Positions 55,081 through 63,829 of a DNA stretch of 64,000 nt are shown piece after piece. The DNA comes from Lysobacterales bacterium 63-13. GTDB lineage: Bacteria; Pseudomonadota; Gammaproteobacteria; Xanthomonadales; Rhodanobacteraceae. The position numbers and the translations under genes are program-made. Under the pieces are notes generated by a model that saw nothing but the letters and a program-made list of their open reading frames with translations, was not told the DNA's origin and made no database searches. Location: positions 62,001 through 126,000 of the forward strand of contig MKWR01000027.1 of the NCBI GenBank assembly GCA_001899855.1, read 5' to 3'. The number at the start of each line of letters is the position of its first letter. Within the stretch, counting starts at the first letter, position 1.

Positions 55081-56193
55081 ATGAGCGAAGCGGGCAGCGC
55101 ACAACTCGTCGAGGATGGCAGCCGGCTCAGCATCCGCGGAGACTGGACGCTTGAGCACGTCGCGCGACTTGCCACCCTGTGCGCAAACCTGCGGGGCAGG
55201 ATCGCTGCCGATTCGCGCATCGATGCGCGCGCGATTGGCCGCATCGACACTGCCGGTGCCAGTTTCCTGCTCGACCTTGCCGGTGCGGATCTGGCCCGCA
55301 TCGATGTCGACCGCGCATCCACGCGCAAGCTGATTGCCGCGGTATCGCGCGCGGAAAATGCGCCGCCGGCAAAGCGTCGTCGCAAGGATCGAGGATTCAT
55401 CGCCATCCTCGCCAATGTCGGCCAGGCGCTTGGCGATATCTGGAACGATGCAATCGCCCTGGTCGGCTTCATCGGCCTTATCCTCGCGGCCTTTGCACGC
55501 AGTGCCCTGGATCCACGGCGCTGGCGCGTGACATCGACCGTTGCGCACATCGAACAGACCGGCCTGAACGCCCTGCCGATCGTTGCCCTGCTGTGTTTCC
55601 TGGTCGGCGCGGTGGTCGCCTTTCTCGGTGCCACCGTGCTCAAGGATTTCGGTGCGAGCATCTACACGGTCGAGCTTGTCGGCTACTCGTTCCTGCGCGA
55701 ATTCGGCGTGCTGCTGACCGCGATCATGGTTGCCGGGCGCTCCGGCAGCGCGTTCACCGCGCAGATCGGTTCGATGAAGGCGCGCGAGGAGGTCGATGCC
55801 ATTCGCACCCTCGGCCTGCAACCGGTCGATGTGCTGGTCATGCCGCGCGTGCTTGCCCTGCTCGTGTCGATGCCGATCCTGACCCTGATCGGCATGCTCG
55901 CCGGCATCATCGGCGGTGCCGCGGTGTGCGTGATCACGCTCGATGTCTCGCCGCTGATGTTCATCACGCGCCTGCACGAGACCACCGGCGTGCGCCATTT
56001 CTGGGTCGGCATGAGCAAGGCGCCCGTGTTCGCCTTCCTGATTGCCGCGATCGGCTGCCTCGAGGGCTTCAAGGTTTCCGGCAGCGCCGAGTCGGTTGGC
56101 ATGCATACGACATCGAGCGTGGTGCAGTCGATCTTCGTGGTCATCCTCATTGATGCGCTGGCGGCGATCTTCTTCATGGAGATCAACCTGTGA
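55081..56193 (+). CDS. MlaE-family permease with fused N-terminal STAS domain
   Basis: A 370-residue subunit of an MCE-type phospholipid transporter. Residues 10-90 resemble STAS (RLSIRGDWTLEHVARL; RIDTAGASFLLDLAG), normally the separate MlaB. The permease then has GANVLKDF-type helices, FGASIYTVELVGYSFLREFG, MVAGRSGSAFTAQIGSMKAR and EVDAIRTLGL, hallmarks of MlaE. It opens a four-gene operon and its stop overlaps the ATPase start (GTGA). ATG 55081 is preferred over TTG 55075. It would sit in the inner membrane and move lipids between the membranes. Confidence 0.92.
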   Translation: MSEAGSAQLVEDGSRLSIRGDWTLEHVARLATLCANLRGRIAADSRIDARAIGRIDTAGASFLLDLAGADLARIDVDRASTRKLIAAVSRAENAPPAKRRRKDRGFIAILANVGQALGDIWNDAIALVGFIGLILAAFARSALDPRRWRVTSTVAHIEQTGLNALPIVALLCFLVGAVVAFLGATVLKDFGASIYTVELVGYSFLREFGVLLTAIMVAGRSGSAFTAQIGSMKAREEVDAIRTLGLQPVDVLVMPRVLALLVSMPILTLIGMLAGIIGGAAVCVITLDVSPLMFITRLHETTGVRHFWVGMSKAPVFAFLIAAIGCLEGFKVSGSAESVGMHTTSSVVQSIFVVILIDALAAIFFMEINL

Positions 56194-56993
56194 GCGCCGA
56201 GGAGCCGATCATCCGCATCCGCGGGCTGCGCAACCAGTTCGGCGATTTCGTCGTGCACGAGAATCTCGATCTCGATGTCCGCCGTGGCGAGATCATCGGC
56301 GTGGTTGGCGGCTCGGGTTCCGGCAAATCGGTGCTGATGCGCGCGATCATCGGCCTCGGCAAGCCTGCCGCCGGCAGCATCCTCCTGTTTGGCGAGGAAG
56401 TGGCGACGATGTCCGATGCCCGCCGCGCCAGTGTCGAACAACGCTGCGGCGTGTTGTTCCAGAACGGCGCGCTGTTCTCGTCGCTGACCGTCGCCGAAAA
56501 CGTCGGCGTGGCGCTGACCGAGCACCATGATCTCGATGCGGAAATCGTCCATCGCCTGGCCTTGCTGAAGATTGCCCTCGCCGGCCTGCCACTCGATGCG
56601 GCAGACAAGTTCCCGTCACAGCTCTCCGGCGGCATGGTCAAGCGCGCTGCGCTGGCGCGCTCGCTCGCGCTGGATCCCGAGATCCTGTTTCTCGATGAAC
56701 CGACGGCCGGACTCGACCCGATCGGCGCGGCCGCCTTCGACCAGTTGATCCTGACCCTGCGCGACAGCCTTGGCCTGACCGTATTCCTGATCACCCATGA
56801 CCTCGACACGCTGTACACGATCTGCGACCGCGTTGCCGTGCTGGCAAAGAAACGCATCCTCGTCGCCGACACGCTGGATGTCGTCGAGCAGGTCGACGAG
56901 CCATGGATCCAGGAATACTTCCAGGGTCCACGCGGACGCGCCGCACGCCGCGCGACGCAAACCCATTCCACTCCACTCCCGGCAGGCCCCTGA
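56190..56993 (+). CDS. MlaF-family ABC transporter ATPase
   Basis: A 267-residue ATPase of the lipid transporter. Walker A GGSGSGKS, the Q loop in LFQNGALFSSLTVAENV, signature LSGGMVKRAALARS, Walker B EILFLDEPTAGLDP and switch His in LITHDLDTL. GALFSSLTVAENV and SGGMVKR are specific for MlaF-type ATPases. Starts at GTG, overlapping the permease stop. It powers the STAS-MlaE permease upstream. Confidence 0.94.
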   Translation: MSAEEPIIRIRGLRNQFGDFVVHENLDLDVRRGEIIGVVGGSGSGKSVLMRAIIGLGKPAAGSILLFGEEVATMSDARRASVEQRCGVLFQNGALFSSLTVAENVGVALTEHHDLDAEIVHRLALLKIALAGLPLDAADKFPSQLSGGMVKRAALARSLALDPEILFLDEPTAGLDPIGAAAFDQLILTLRDSLGLTVFLITHDLDTLYTICDRVAVLAKKRILVADTLDVVEQVDEPWIQEYFQGPRGRAARRATQTHSTPLPAGP

Positions 56994-56995
56994 CC

Positions 56996-57940
56996 ATGGA
57001 AACACGCGCCCACCATGTCCTCATCGGCGGCTTCGCGATCCTCGCCTTCCTCCTCGGGCTCGGCTTCGTGCTGTGGCTGTCCAAGACCAGTGCCGACCGC
57101 GAATTCAGCTATTACGATGTCGTCTTCACCGAAGCGGTGACCGGCCTGTCGAAAGGCGGGCTGGTGCAGTACAACGGCATCAAGGTGGGTGAGGTGACCC
57201 AGCTCAAGCTCGCCCCGGATGATCCGCGCAAGGTCATTGCGCGCGTGCGCCTGGATGGCGAGACGCCGGTCAAGGTCGATACCGAGGCCAAGCTCGGCCT
57301 GCTCGGCGTCACCGGCACGGCGTTCATCCAGCTCAGTGGCGGCTCGCCAGGCAGCAAGCCGCTGCTGCCGAAGGACGCGCATGCGGTGCCGGTGATCGTG
57401 GCTTCGGAATCAGCCTTGTCGAAGCTGCTTTCTTCCGGCGAGGACATCGTCACCAGTGTCAACCAGTCCTTGCTGCGCGTCGGCCAGTTGCTGTCCAAGG
57501 AGAATGTCGATCACGTCTCGGCAACGCTGCAGCACTTCGACAACATCGCCTCGACGATCGCCGACCAGCGTGGCGACATGGCCAAGGCGCTGAACCAGTT
57601 GGCCGATGCCAGCAGCGAACTGAAGTCGACCTTGACCACGCTGCACAACATGGCCAGCACGACGAACGAGCTGATCAATACCGATGTGCGCCGGGTGCTG
57701 CAGTCGACCGACAAGGCGATTGCCGCCATCGAACGGGTCGCCGGATCGACCGGCCAGCTGCTCGACCAGAACCAGGCAGCGATCGCCAGCTTCAGTGACC
57801 AGGGCTTGCGCCAGGTCGGCCCTACCCTGCTCGAACTGCGCGAGACGCTGCGCTCGTTCAGGCAACTCGGTGACCAGCTGGGCAGCTCGAACACCTTGTT
57901 GCTGGGGCGTGACCAACCCAGGGAGTACCAGCCGAAATGA
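56996..57940 (+). CDS. MCE-domain lipid-binding protein (MlaD-like)
   Basis: A 314-residue protein with one N-terminal membrane anchor (VLIGGFAILAFLLGLGFVLW) and one MCE domain at about 35-120 (VVFTEAVTGLSKGGLVQYNG, then IKVGEVTQLKL). After it come about 170 residues of helices with coiled-coil character (VSATLQHFDNIASTIADQ; LNQLADASSEL). A C-terminal helical extension this long is more like LetB/PqiB or mycobacterial MCE proteins than E. coli MlaD. It likely spans the periplasm to hand lipid to an outer partner. Two bases separate it from the ATPase stop. Confidence 0.9.
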   Translation: METRAHHVLIGGFAILAFLLGLGFVLWLSKTSADREFSYYDVVFTEAVTGLSKGGLVQYNGIKVGEVTQLKLAPDDPRKVIARVRLDGETPVKVDTEAKLGLLGVTGTAFIQLSGGSPGSKPLLPKDAHAVPVIVASESALSKLLSSGEDIVTSVNQSLLRVGQLLSKENVDHVSATLQHFDNIASTIADQRGDMAKALNQLADASSELKSTLTTLHNMASTTNELINTDVRRVLQSTDKAIAAIERVAGSTGQLLDQNQAAIASFSDQGLRQVGPTLLELRETLRSFRQLGDQLGSSNTLLLGRDQPREYQPK

Positions 57941-58638
57941 ACCGCAGCATCCGATTCGTGATCCTCGGCGCAAGCATCTTGCTGGGTGCCTGCGCGGCAT
58001 TGCGCGGCAATCATGCCTCGTTTGCGGTCTATGCGCCGCAGTTGCAGATTGCCGCAGCGGAAAAATCCGCGACGCAGGCGCCAGTCGACTGGCAACTGCT
58101 CATCGATACGCCACTGGCCAGTGCCGCGCTGGATACGCGGCGCATCGCGATCATGACCAGTCCTGGCGTGCTGGAGGTCTATGCCGATGCGCGCTGGCGT
58201 GACCCGGCACCGCTGATGCTGCGCAGCCTGCTGCTGCAGGCGTTTGATGAAGATGGCCGGATCGACGGCGTCAGCGCCATCGATTCCGGACTCAATGGCG
58301 ATTATTCGCTGGCCATGGACCTGCGCGATTTCCAGGTCGAACTGGTCGATGGCGCGGCCCGCGCGGCCATCCGCTGCACCGCCCGATTGTTCGACCGCCG
58401 CAGCAATCGCATTGTCGCCAGCCAGTCATTCAGCGCGGAAACGCCGGCGGCCGGCAAGGATGTCGCCAGCGCCGTCGACGCATTCACCGCCGCACTCGAT
58501 CAACTGTTGCCGAAGGTCGTCAGTTGGACGATCGAACAAGGTCAGGCAAATCGGATGACACGCCCGGCCAATGGAAACCCGGACGAAGAATCGCCGCGCC
58601 AGGGAACCATCAACGATCAGCGTGGCAGCACTGGATAA
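57937..58638 (+). CDS. ABC transport auxiliary lipoprotein (PqiC-like)
   Basis: A 233-residue lipoprotein: MNRSIRFVILGASILLGACA has lipobox LGAC (Cys19). The mature domain (VDWQLLIDTPLASAALDTRRIAI; YADARWRDPAPLMLRSLLLQAFD) is the ABC-type transport auxiliary fold also found in PqiC. It is the likely outer-membrane partner of the MCE protein, whose gene it overlaps by four bases (ATGA). Its last 22 bases overlap the 3' end of the convergent amidase gene. Confidence 0.88.
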   Translation: MNRSIRFVILGASILLGACAALRGNHASFAVYAPQLQIAAAEKSATQAPVDWQLLIDTPLASAALDTRRIAIMTSPGVLEVYADARWRDPAPLMLRSLLLQAFDEDGRIDGVSAIDSGLNGDYSLAMDLRDFQVELVDGAARAAIRCTARLFDRRSNRIVASQSFSAETPAAGKDVASAVDAFTAALDQLLPKVVSWTIEQGQANRMTRPANGNPDEESPRQGTINDQRGSTG

Positions 58639-60026
58639 TTCGGCGTCGCATCCAGCCGCGATGCGCAAACCTCGGCGAGCTCGAGCAGGCGCAGGTCCGA
58701 TCCGGGCGCACCGACCAGTTGCAGGCCAATCGGCATGCCGTTTTCGAGGATGCCCATCGGCAGGCTGACCGCCGGGCAACCGGCGAGGCTGGCGAAACTG
58801 CACAGATCGGCATCGCCCGCGCGTTCGGTTTCGCCAATGCGGTAGGGACCGTGCGAGACGGTCGGCAGCACCAGCACATCGACCTGCTCGAACAAATGCC
58901 GCGCGGTGAGCACGGCCTGGTCGAGCATGCGGTCGGCGGCGGCGTAGGTGACCGCGGACTTGCTGCGCGCAAATCCGAGCATGTCGCGCAGGCGTGGCGA
59001 AACCGGGCTAGCGCCATCGTCGAGATCGGCCTCGAGCTCGACGGCCAGTTCGGCCTCCATGATCAGCAAGGCAGCGCGACGCATGCGCGCAAAGTCATAG
59101 CCGCTGAAATCGGCATCGCTGCGTTCGCCAAGCTCAAGCGCCAGGGCATCCATCGCCTCGGCAAACACCGCACAGACATCCGGGCTGACGCCGAGCCCGG
59201 GCAGGTTGCCAATGAATCCGCTGCGCAGGCGACCCGGCTCCCAGTCCGGCGGCGACAAGGCGACACGGCGGCGGCGCGAACGCACATCGTCGACGTCGTA
59301 GGCGGCAAGCACCTGCAGGACGATGGCCAGATCCTGCACCGAGCGGGCGAGGATGCCGACACTGTCGAGGCGCCGCGCCGCCGGCACCACGCCGTGCGTG
59401 GACAACTCGCCAAGCGTCGGGCGCAAGCCGTAGATGCCGCAATGACTGGCCGGAATGCGCACCGAGCCAAGCGTGTCGGTGCCGATGGCGAAACTGCACA
59501 AGCCCGCGGCAACCGCCGCCGCCGAGCCGGCCGAGGAACCGCCGGCGATGAATTCGAGGCGGTGCGGATTGTGCGTCGGGCCGGGATCGCCGGTGGTGCC
59601 GGTGGTGCCCAGCGCGGCTTCGTCGACGGCGGTCTTGCCGAGAATCACCGCGCCGGCCGCGCGCAAACGCGCAATCACGCTGGCATCTTCAGCGGCAATG
59701 CGCTGCCTGCGCCCGGCCAGGCCAAGCGCGGTCGGCAAGCCGGCGACATCGATATTGTCCTTGATCGCCACGGCCAGGCCATCGAGGCGGCCAATCGTGT
59801 TCTTCGCCTTGCGCCGCTCGTCACTGGCGCGGGCGGCGCCAGGCGCCGTGTCGTCGCTGCAGACAAAAGCAGCCAGGGCCGCGTTCTCGGCAGCGATCGC
59901 ATCGGCATACAGGGACTGCAGTTGCACGGCGCTGATGCGCCCGGCGGCCAGCCAGTGCAGCAACTGGAAGGCACTCGCACCGCGCAGGCGCTGGCTGGAG
60001 AGTTCGGATTCCTGGCTCGTGCTCAT
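58617..60026 (-). CDS. Amidase signature family enzyme
   Basis: A 469-residue hydrolase with the Ser-cisSer-Lys triad: Lys89 in VAIKDNID, the Gly-Ser loop GGSSAGSAAAVAAG (162-175) with the cis-Ser, and nucleophile Ser188 in GTDTLGSVRIP. The family cleaves amides, including aliphatic amides, ureides and aminoacyl-tRNA linked amides; the exact substrate is unclear. TDTLGS in place of the more common TDTGGS is a small deviation. It is divergent from the ETF-QO gene with an 84-base spacer. Confidence 0.9.
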   Translation of the reverse strand: MSTSQESELSSQRLRGASAFQLLHWLAAGRISAVQLQSLYADAIAAENAALAAFVCSDDTAPGAARASDERRKAKNTIGRLDGLAVAIKDNIDVAGLPTALGLAGRRQRIAAEDASVIARLRAAGAVILGKTAVDEAALGTTGTTGDPGPTHNPHRLEFIAGGSSAGSAAAVAAGLCSFAIGTDTLGSVRIPASHCGIYGLRPTLGELSTHGVVPAARRLDSVGILARSVQDLAIVLQVLAAYDVDDVRSRRRRVALSPPDWEPGRLRSGFIGNLPGLGVSPDVCAVFAEAMDALALELGERSDADFSGYDFARMRRAALLIMEAELAVELEADLDDGASPVSPRLRDMLGFARSKSAVTYAAADRMLDQAVLTARHLFEQVDVLVLPTVSHGPYRIGETERAGDADLCSFASLAGCPAVSLPMGILENGMPIGLQLVGAPGSDLRLLELAEVCASRLDATPNYPVLPR

Positions 60027-60069
60027 GCTTGATTCCTGCTTTTTGCCGGCGATTATGACCTATCCGCAA

Positions 60070-60098
60070 TTGATGCCTGCGCCACTAACCCCGACAAT
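60070..60098 (+). promoter_or_regulatory. Probable sigma-70 promoter of the ETF-QO gene
   Basis: TTGATG (60070-60075), 17 bases, GACAAT (60093-60098). Spacing is ideal and each hexamer matches the consensus in four positions of six. Transcription would begin near 60105. Confidence 0.55.
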
Positions 60099-60128
60099 GG
60101 GGATTGGACGATGGCACAGGACAGCGAG

Positions 60129-61733
60129 ATGAGCGAACGCGAAACGATGCAATACGACGTCATCACCGTCGGTGCCGGCCCGGCCGGGCTCGCCTTTGCC
60201 ATCCGCCTGAAGCAGCTGAAACCCGATTTGACCGTCTGCGTGATCGAGAAAGCATCGACGATCGGCGCGCAGATCCTCTCCGGTGCGGTGATCGAACCGG
60301 AGCCGCTGAACGAGCTGCTGCCGGAATGGGGTGCCAACCCGCCGCCAATTTGCGTGCCCGCCACGAAAGATGAATTCTGGTGGCTGCGTGATCACGAGCG
60401 CGCAATGAAATCGCCGATCACGCCGCCGCAAATGCACAACCACGGCAATTTCATCGTCTCCCTCGGGGCGTTGTGTGCCTGGCTTGCGCCGCAGGCCGAG
60501 GCACTTGGCGTCGACGTGTTCCCGGGCTTTGCCGCCGCCGAGGCACTGATCGACGACGCCGGCGCGGTCAAGGGCGTGCGCATCGGCGACATGGGCGTCG
60601 CCCGTGATGGTTCGCACAAGCCAGGCTACACCGAAGGCATCGATATCCTTGCGCCGATCACCGTGCTCGGCGAAGGCTGCCGCGGCAGCATCAGCAAGCA
60701 GCTGATCGCCCGCTACAAGCTGGATGCGGAGAGCGATCCGCAAACCTATGGCATCGGCCTCAAGGAACTCTGGCAGGTACCGCCCGGGCGCGTGGAGCCG
60801 GGCAAGATCGTGCATACGCTGGGCTGGCCGCTCGATCCGGCGACCTATGGCGGCAGCTTCCTCTATCACCTGGACAAGGATCGCATTGCCATCGGTTTCG
60901 TTGCCGGGCTCGACTACATCGATCCCGAGTTCAAGCCGTTCGAGGCCTTCCAGCAACTGAAGAACCATCCCTTGATCAAGCCACTGCTCGAAGGTGGCGA
61001 GATCCTCTCCGCCGGTGCACGCGCGCTCATCGAAGGCGGCTACCAGTCGCTGCCGAAAGTCGAGATGCCCGGGGCAATGCTGATCGGCGATTCGGCCGGC
61101 CTCATGAACGTGCCGAAGATCAAGGGCACGCATCAGGCCATGCGCTCGGGCATGCTCGCCGCCGAGCATATTGCCGCCACCGGCACCTCCGCCGGCTGGG
61201 ATGCGCGGCTGCGCGGCTCGGTGGTGATGAAGGAGTTGCGCAAGGTGCGCAACATCCGCCCGGGCTTCCACAAGGGCCTGTGGCTGGGTCTTGCCAACGC
61301 CGGCTGGGAAACCGCGACCGCAGGGCTTTCGCCGTGGACGCTGAAAAACCACGCCGATCATTCGGCGCTGAAGAAAGTCGGCGAATATGAATCGCCGGAC
61401 CGCGACTGGACCGAACGCACGCTGCCGCCGCGTGATCGCCTGGCCAGCGTCTACTTTGCCGCCACCGAGCACGACGAGGATCAGCCGATCCATCTGCATG
61501 TCGCGGAACCTGATATCTGCGTGACCCGCTGCACGGTGGAATACAACAACCCGTGCACGCGCTTTTGCCCGGCGGGTGTCTACGAGATGGTCGATGACGC
61601 CGCCGGCAGGCGCCTGCAGATCAACGCCGCCAACTGCGTGCACTGCAAGACCTGCGACATCAAGGATCCCTACCAGATCATCAACTGGGTCACCCCGGAA
61701 GGTGGCAGCGGGCCGAATTACCAGAACCTCTGA
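60129..61733 (+). CDS. Electron transfer flavoprotein-ubiquinone oxidoreductase
   Basis: A 534-residue FAD/4Fe-4S membrane-associated enzyme passing electrons from ETF to ubiquinone. FAD site: DVITVGAGPAGLAFAIRLKQ. The cluster motif is CTRFCPAG followed by NCVHCKTCDIKDP, with GGSGPNYQNL at the end. I place the start at 60129 (MSERETMQYDV) since it matches family N-termini such as MEREYMEFDV and has AGGA seven bases upstream. ATG 60111 is the alternative, too close to the predicted transcription start to carry a ribosome site. Its partners EtfB and EtfA lie at the right end of the window. Confidence 0.95.
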   Translation: MSERETMQYDVITVGAGPAGLAFAIRLKQLKPDLTVCVIEKASTIGAQILSGAVIEPEPLNELLPEWGANPPPICVPATKDEFWWLRDHERAMKSPITPPQMHNHGNFIVSLGALCAWLAPQAEALGVDVFPGFAAAEALIDDAGAVKGVRIGDMGVARDGSHKPGYTEGIDILAPITVLGEGCRGSISKQLIARYKLDAESDPQTYGIGLKELWQVPPGRVEPGKIVHTLGWPLDPATYGGSFLYHLDKDRIAIGFVAGLDYIDPEFKPFEAFQQLKNHPLIKPLLEGGEILSAGARALIEGGYQSLPKVEMPGAMLIGDSAGLMNVPKIKGTHQAMRSGMLAAEHIAATGTSAGWDARLRGSVVMKELRKVRNIRPGFHKGLWLGLANAGWETATAGLSPWTLKNHADHSALKKVGEYESPDRDWTERTLPPRDRLASVYFAATEHDEDQPIHLHVAEPDICVTRCTVEYNNPCTRFCPAGVYEMVDDAAGRRLQINAANCVHCKTCDIKDPYQIINWVTPEGGSGPNYQNL

Positions 61734-61859
61734 GGCGTGTGGCACGCGCATGGGCACGCGGCACGGCGTGCGCATGCGTGGATTGTCCCGATGCAGTGCT
61801 GACTTGAGCAATTCCCGGCGCGCGGGCACGATGGCGGACTTCACGCCGGAGTTGCCCGC

Positions 61860-62765
61860 ATGCCGCACATCGCCCTCGTCACTGTCCACGCTGCGCGCGC
61901 GAGCGATGCGGATCTGGCACCGTTGCAGGCGGCCTTGCTGGATGCCGGCGCGCAGGTGGCGATTGTCGACTGGGATGATGCCGCGGTGGATTGGTCGGTG
62001 TTCGATCTGGTCGTGCTGCGCTCGTGCTGGGACTACACCGAGCGTTATGTCGAGTTCCTCATCTGGGCCGAGCGAGTCAGCCATCTGACGCGCCTGCTCA
62101 ATGACTTCGAGATCGTGCGCTGGAACACCGACAAGCATTACCTGGCCGACCTGGAACGTGCCGGCATCGCCATCGTGCCGAGCCACTTCATCGAACCGGA
62201 AGCCGATGTCATGGCCGAGCTGCAGGCTTTTCTTGATGCGCATGGCGGATGCGCCGAACTGGTCGTGAAACCGGCCATCGGTGCCGGCTCGCGCGATACG
62301 CAGCGGCACGCACGCCATGACATCGACGCCATCAGCGCCCATGTCGAACGTCTGCTCAGGGCTGGCCGCAGTGTCCTCCTGCAGCCCTATCTCGATCGCG
62401 TCGACGACGCCGGCGAAACCGCGCTGATCCATTTCGACGGCGCGTTCAGCCACGCCATCCGCAAGGGCCCGTTGCTGCGCAAGGATGCGGGTCCGACCGC
62501 GGAACTGTATGCGCCCGAACAGATCGATGCGCGCGAGCCGGGTGCCGACGAACGCGCGCTCGCCACGAAGGTGCTGGCCGCCCTGCCCTTTGCCGGCATG
62601 CCTGCCTATGCGCGTGTCGATCTGATTCGCGCCGCCGATGGCAGTCCGCTGCTGCTGGAACTGGAATTGACCGAGCCGTCGCTGTTCTTTGCCCACGGCC
62701 CCGGTTCGGCGCAATGCTTCGCTGCCTCGTTGCTGGCGCATTGTGCGCAGGATGCGCGCGACTGA
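61860..62765 (+). CDS. ATP-grasp domain protein
   Basis: A 301-residue ligase-like protein of the ATP-grasp superfamily, related in layout to the D-cycloserine ligase DcsG. It has VVLRSCWDYTER (40-75), LVVKPAIGAGSRDTQ for ATP binding, LLQPYLDRV, GETALIHFDGAFSHAIRKG and the metal-binding ELELTEPSLFFAHGPGSA. The family joins a carboxylate to an amine or thiol using ATP. No neighbour tells the substrate; peptide or amino-acid ligation is likely. It is separated from ETF-QO by about 125 bases and no promoter is evident. Confidence 0.82.
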   Translation: MPHIALVTVHAARASDADLAPLQAALLDAGAQVAIVDWDDAAVDWSVFDLVVLRSCWDYTERYVEFLIWAERVSHLTRLLNDFEIVRWNTDKHYLADLERAGIAIVPSHFIEPEADVMAELQAFLDAHGGCAELVVKPAIGAGSRDTQRHARHDIDAISAHVERLLRAGRSVLLQPYLDRVDDAGETALIHFDGAFSHAIRKGPLLRKDAGPTAELYAPEQIDAREPGADERALATKVLAALPFAGMPAYARVDLIRAADGSPLLLELELTEPSLFFAHGPGSAQCFAASLLAHCAQDARD

Positions 62766-62856
62766 AACAGGCGCCTCACCGCGACAGTGGGCAGGAATTG
62801 CCCAATCCGACGCCCGCGCAAGCAACCCTGCGGGTCAGCGCAATTCCATACCGGTC

Positions 62857-62891
62857 TTGTCCACAGGGCTATCCACGTCGCCTGTGGATAA
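62857..62891. promoter_or_regulatory. Cluster of three DnaA-box-like sites
   Basis: TTGTCCACA (62857-62865, one change from TTATCCACA), CTATCCACG (62869-62877, two changes) and TGTGGATAA (62883-62891, a perfect box on the minus strand). They fall within 35 bases, about 145 bases before etfB. No AT-rich unwinding region or dnaA/dnaN gene lies here, so this is not a chromosome origin; a DnaA-regulated promoter or a titration site is possible. Confidence 0.5.
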
Positions 62892-62970
62892 AGGCTGGCG
62901 ACGCCGGCGCCGTGCCTGCACATGATTTCATCGGCAACCGCCGGCACGGACGCAATGCCGCACGCTTTCC

Positions 62971-62997
62971 TTGCCGATCGGCAGCCTACGTTACAAT
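62971..62997 (+). promoter_or_regulatory. Possible etfB promoter
   Basis: TTGCCG (62971-62976) and TACAAT (62992-62997) are 15 bases apart. The -10 matches well but the spacing is short, so the -35 assignment is uncertain. The predicted start would be about 35 bases before the etfB ATG at 63036, which has AGGAA ten bases upstream. Confidence 0.4.
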
Positions 62998-63035
62998 GCG
63001 CGGGTCATGTTTCCCTGCTCAGGAATCCCGCAGCG

Positions 63036-63782
63036 ATGAAGATCCTCGTTGGTTACAAGCGTGTCGTCGATTACAACGTGCGCATCCAGGTCAAGCCGGA
63101 TGGCTCCGGTGTGGTCACCGATGGCGTCAAGCTGTCGGCCAACCCTTTCGATGACATTGCCCTTGAAGAAGCCCTGCGCCTGCGCGAGAAAGGCATCGCC
63201 AGCGAAGTAGTCGTGGTCACCATCGGCCCGGCCAATGCCCAGGCGCATATCCGCAACGGCCTGGCCATGGGTGCCAACCGTGCCATCCACGTGGTCACCG
63301 AGGAAGCGATCCAGCCGCTGACCGCCGCGCGCGCGATGCTCAAGCTGATCGAGAAGGAGCAACCCGGGATCGTCATCCTCGGCAAGCAGGCGATCGATGA
63401 TGACTGCAACCAGACCGGGCAGATGCTGGCCGCGCTGTGGGATCGCCCGCAGGCGACCTTTGCCTCGAAGATCGAAATCAGCGGACAGGTTGCCAAGGTC
63501 ACCCGCGAGGTGGATGCCGGCCTGGAAACGATCGAGGTCGATCTGCCGGCGGTGATCACCACCGACCTGCGCCTCAACGAGCCGCGTTTCATCAAGCTGC
63601 CCGACATCATGAAGGCAAAGTCCAAGCCGCTGGAGACACTGCAGTTTGCCGATCTCGCCGTCACCTCGGGCGATCACCTGAAGACGACCCGCTTCGAGCC
63701 GCCGGCCAAGCGCAGCAAGGGCGTCATGGTCAAGGATGCCGCCGAACTGGTCGCCGCGCTCAAGGCCAAGGGCCTGCTCTGA
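63036..63782 (+). CDS. etfB: Electron transfer flavoprotein beta subunit
   Basis: A 248-residue subunit of ETF, which takes electrons from acyl-CoA and other dehydrogenases and binds AMP. The N-terminus MKILVGYKRVVDYNVRIQVK, ANPFDDIALEEALRLREKG, ILGKQAIDDDCNQTGQMLAA and the EtfB signature near VTREVDAGLETIEVDLPAVI with DLRLNEPRF are diagnostic. AGGAA lies ten bases before the ATG. It is followed 47 bases on by etfA, so both form one operon. Confidence 0.97.
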   Translation: MKILVGYKRVVDYNVRIQVKPDGSGVVTDGVKLSANPFDDIALEEALRLREKGIASEVVVVTIGPANAQAHIRNGLAMGANRAIHVVTEEAIQPLTAARAMLKLIEKEQPGIVILGKQAIDDDCNQTGQMLAALWDRPQATFASKIEISGQVAKVTREVDAGLETIEVDLPAVITTDLRLNEPRFIKLPDIMKAKSKPLETLQFADLAVTSGDHLKTTRFEPPAKRSKGVMVKDAAELVAALKAKGLL

Positions 63783-63829
63783 TCGAACCGGCGCGCTCGC
63801 GCCTCCACAGGATTCAGCAAGGAAAACCA

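Noticed and set aside
62857-62891. Chromosomal replication origin at the DnaA boxes
   Set aside because: There is no AT-rich unwinding region and no dnaA, dnaN, gyrB or parAB gene in the window.
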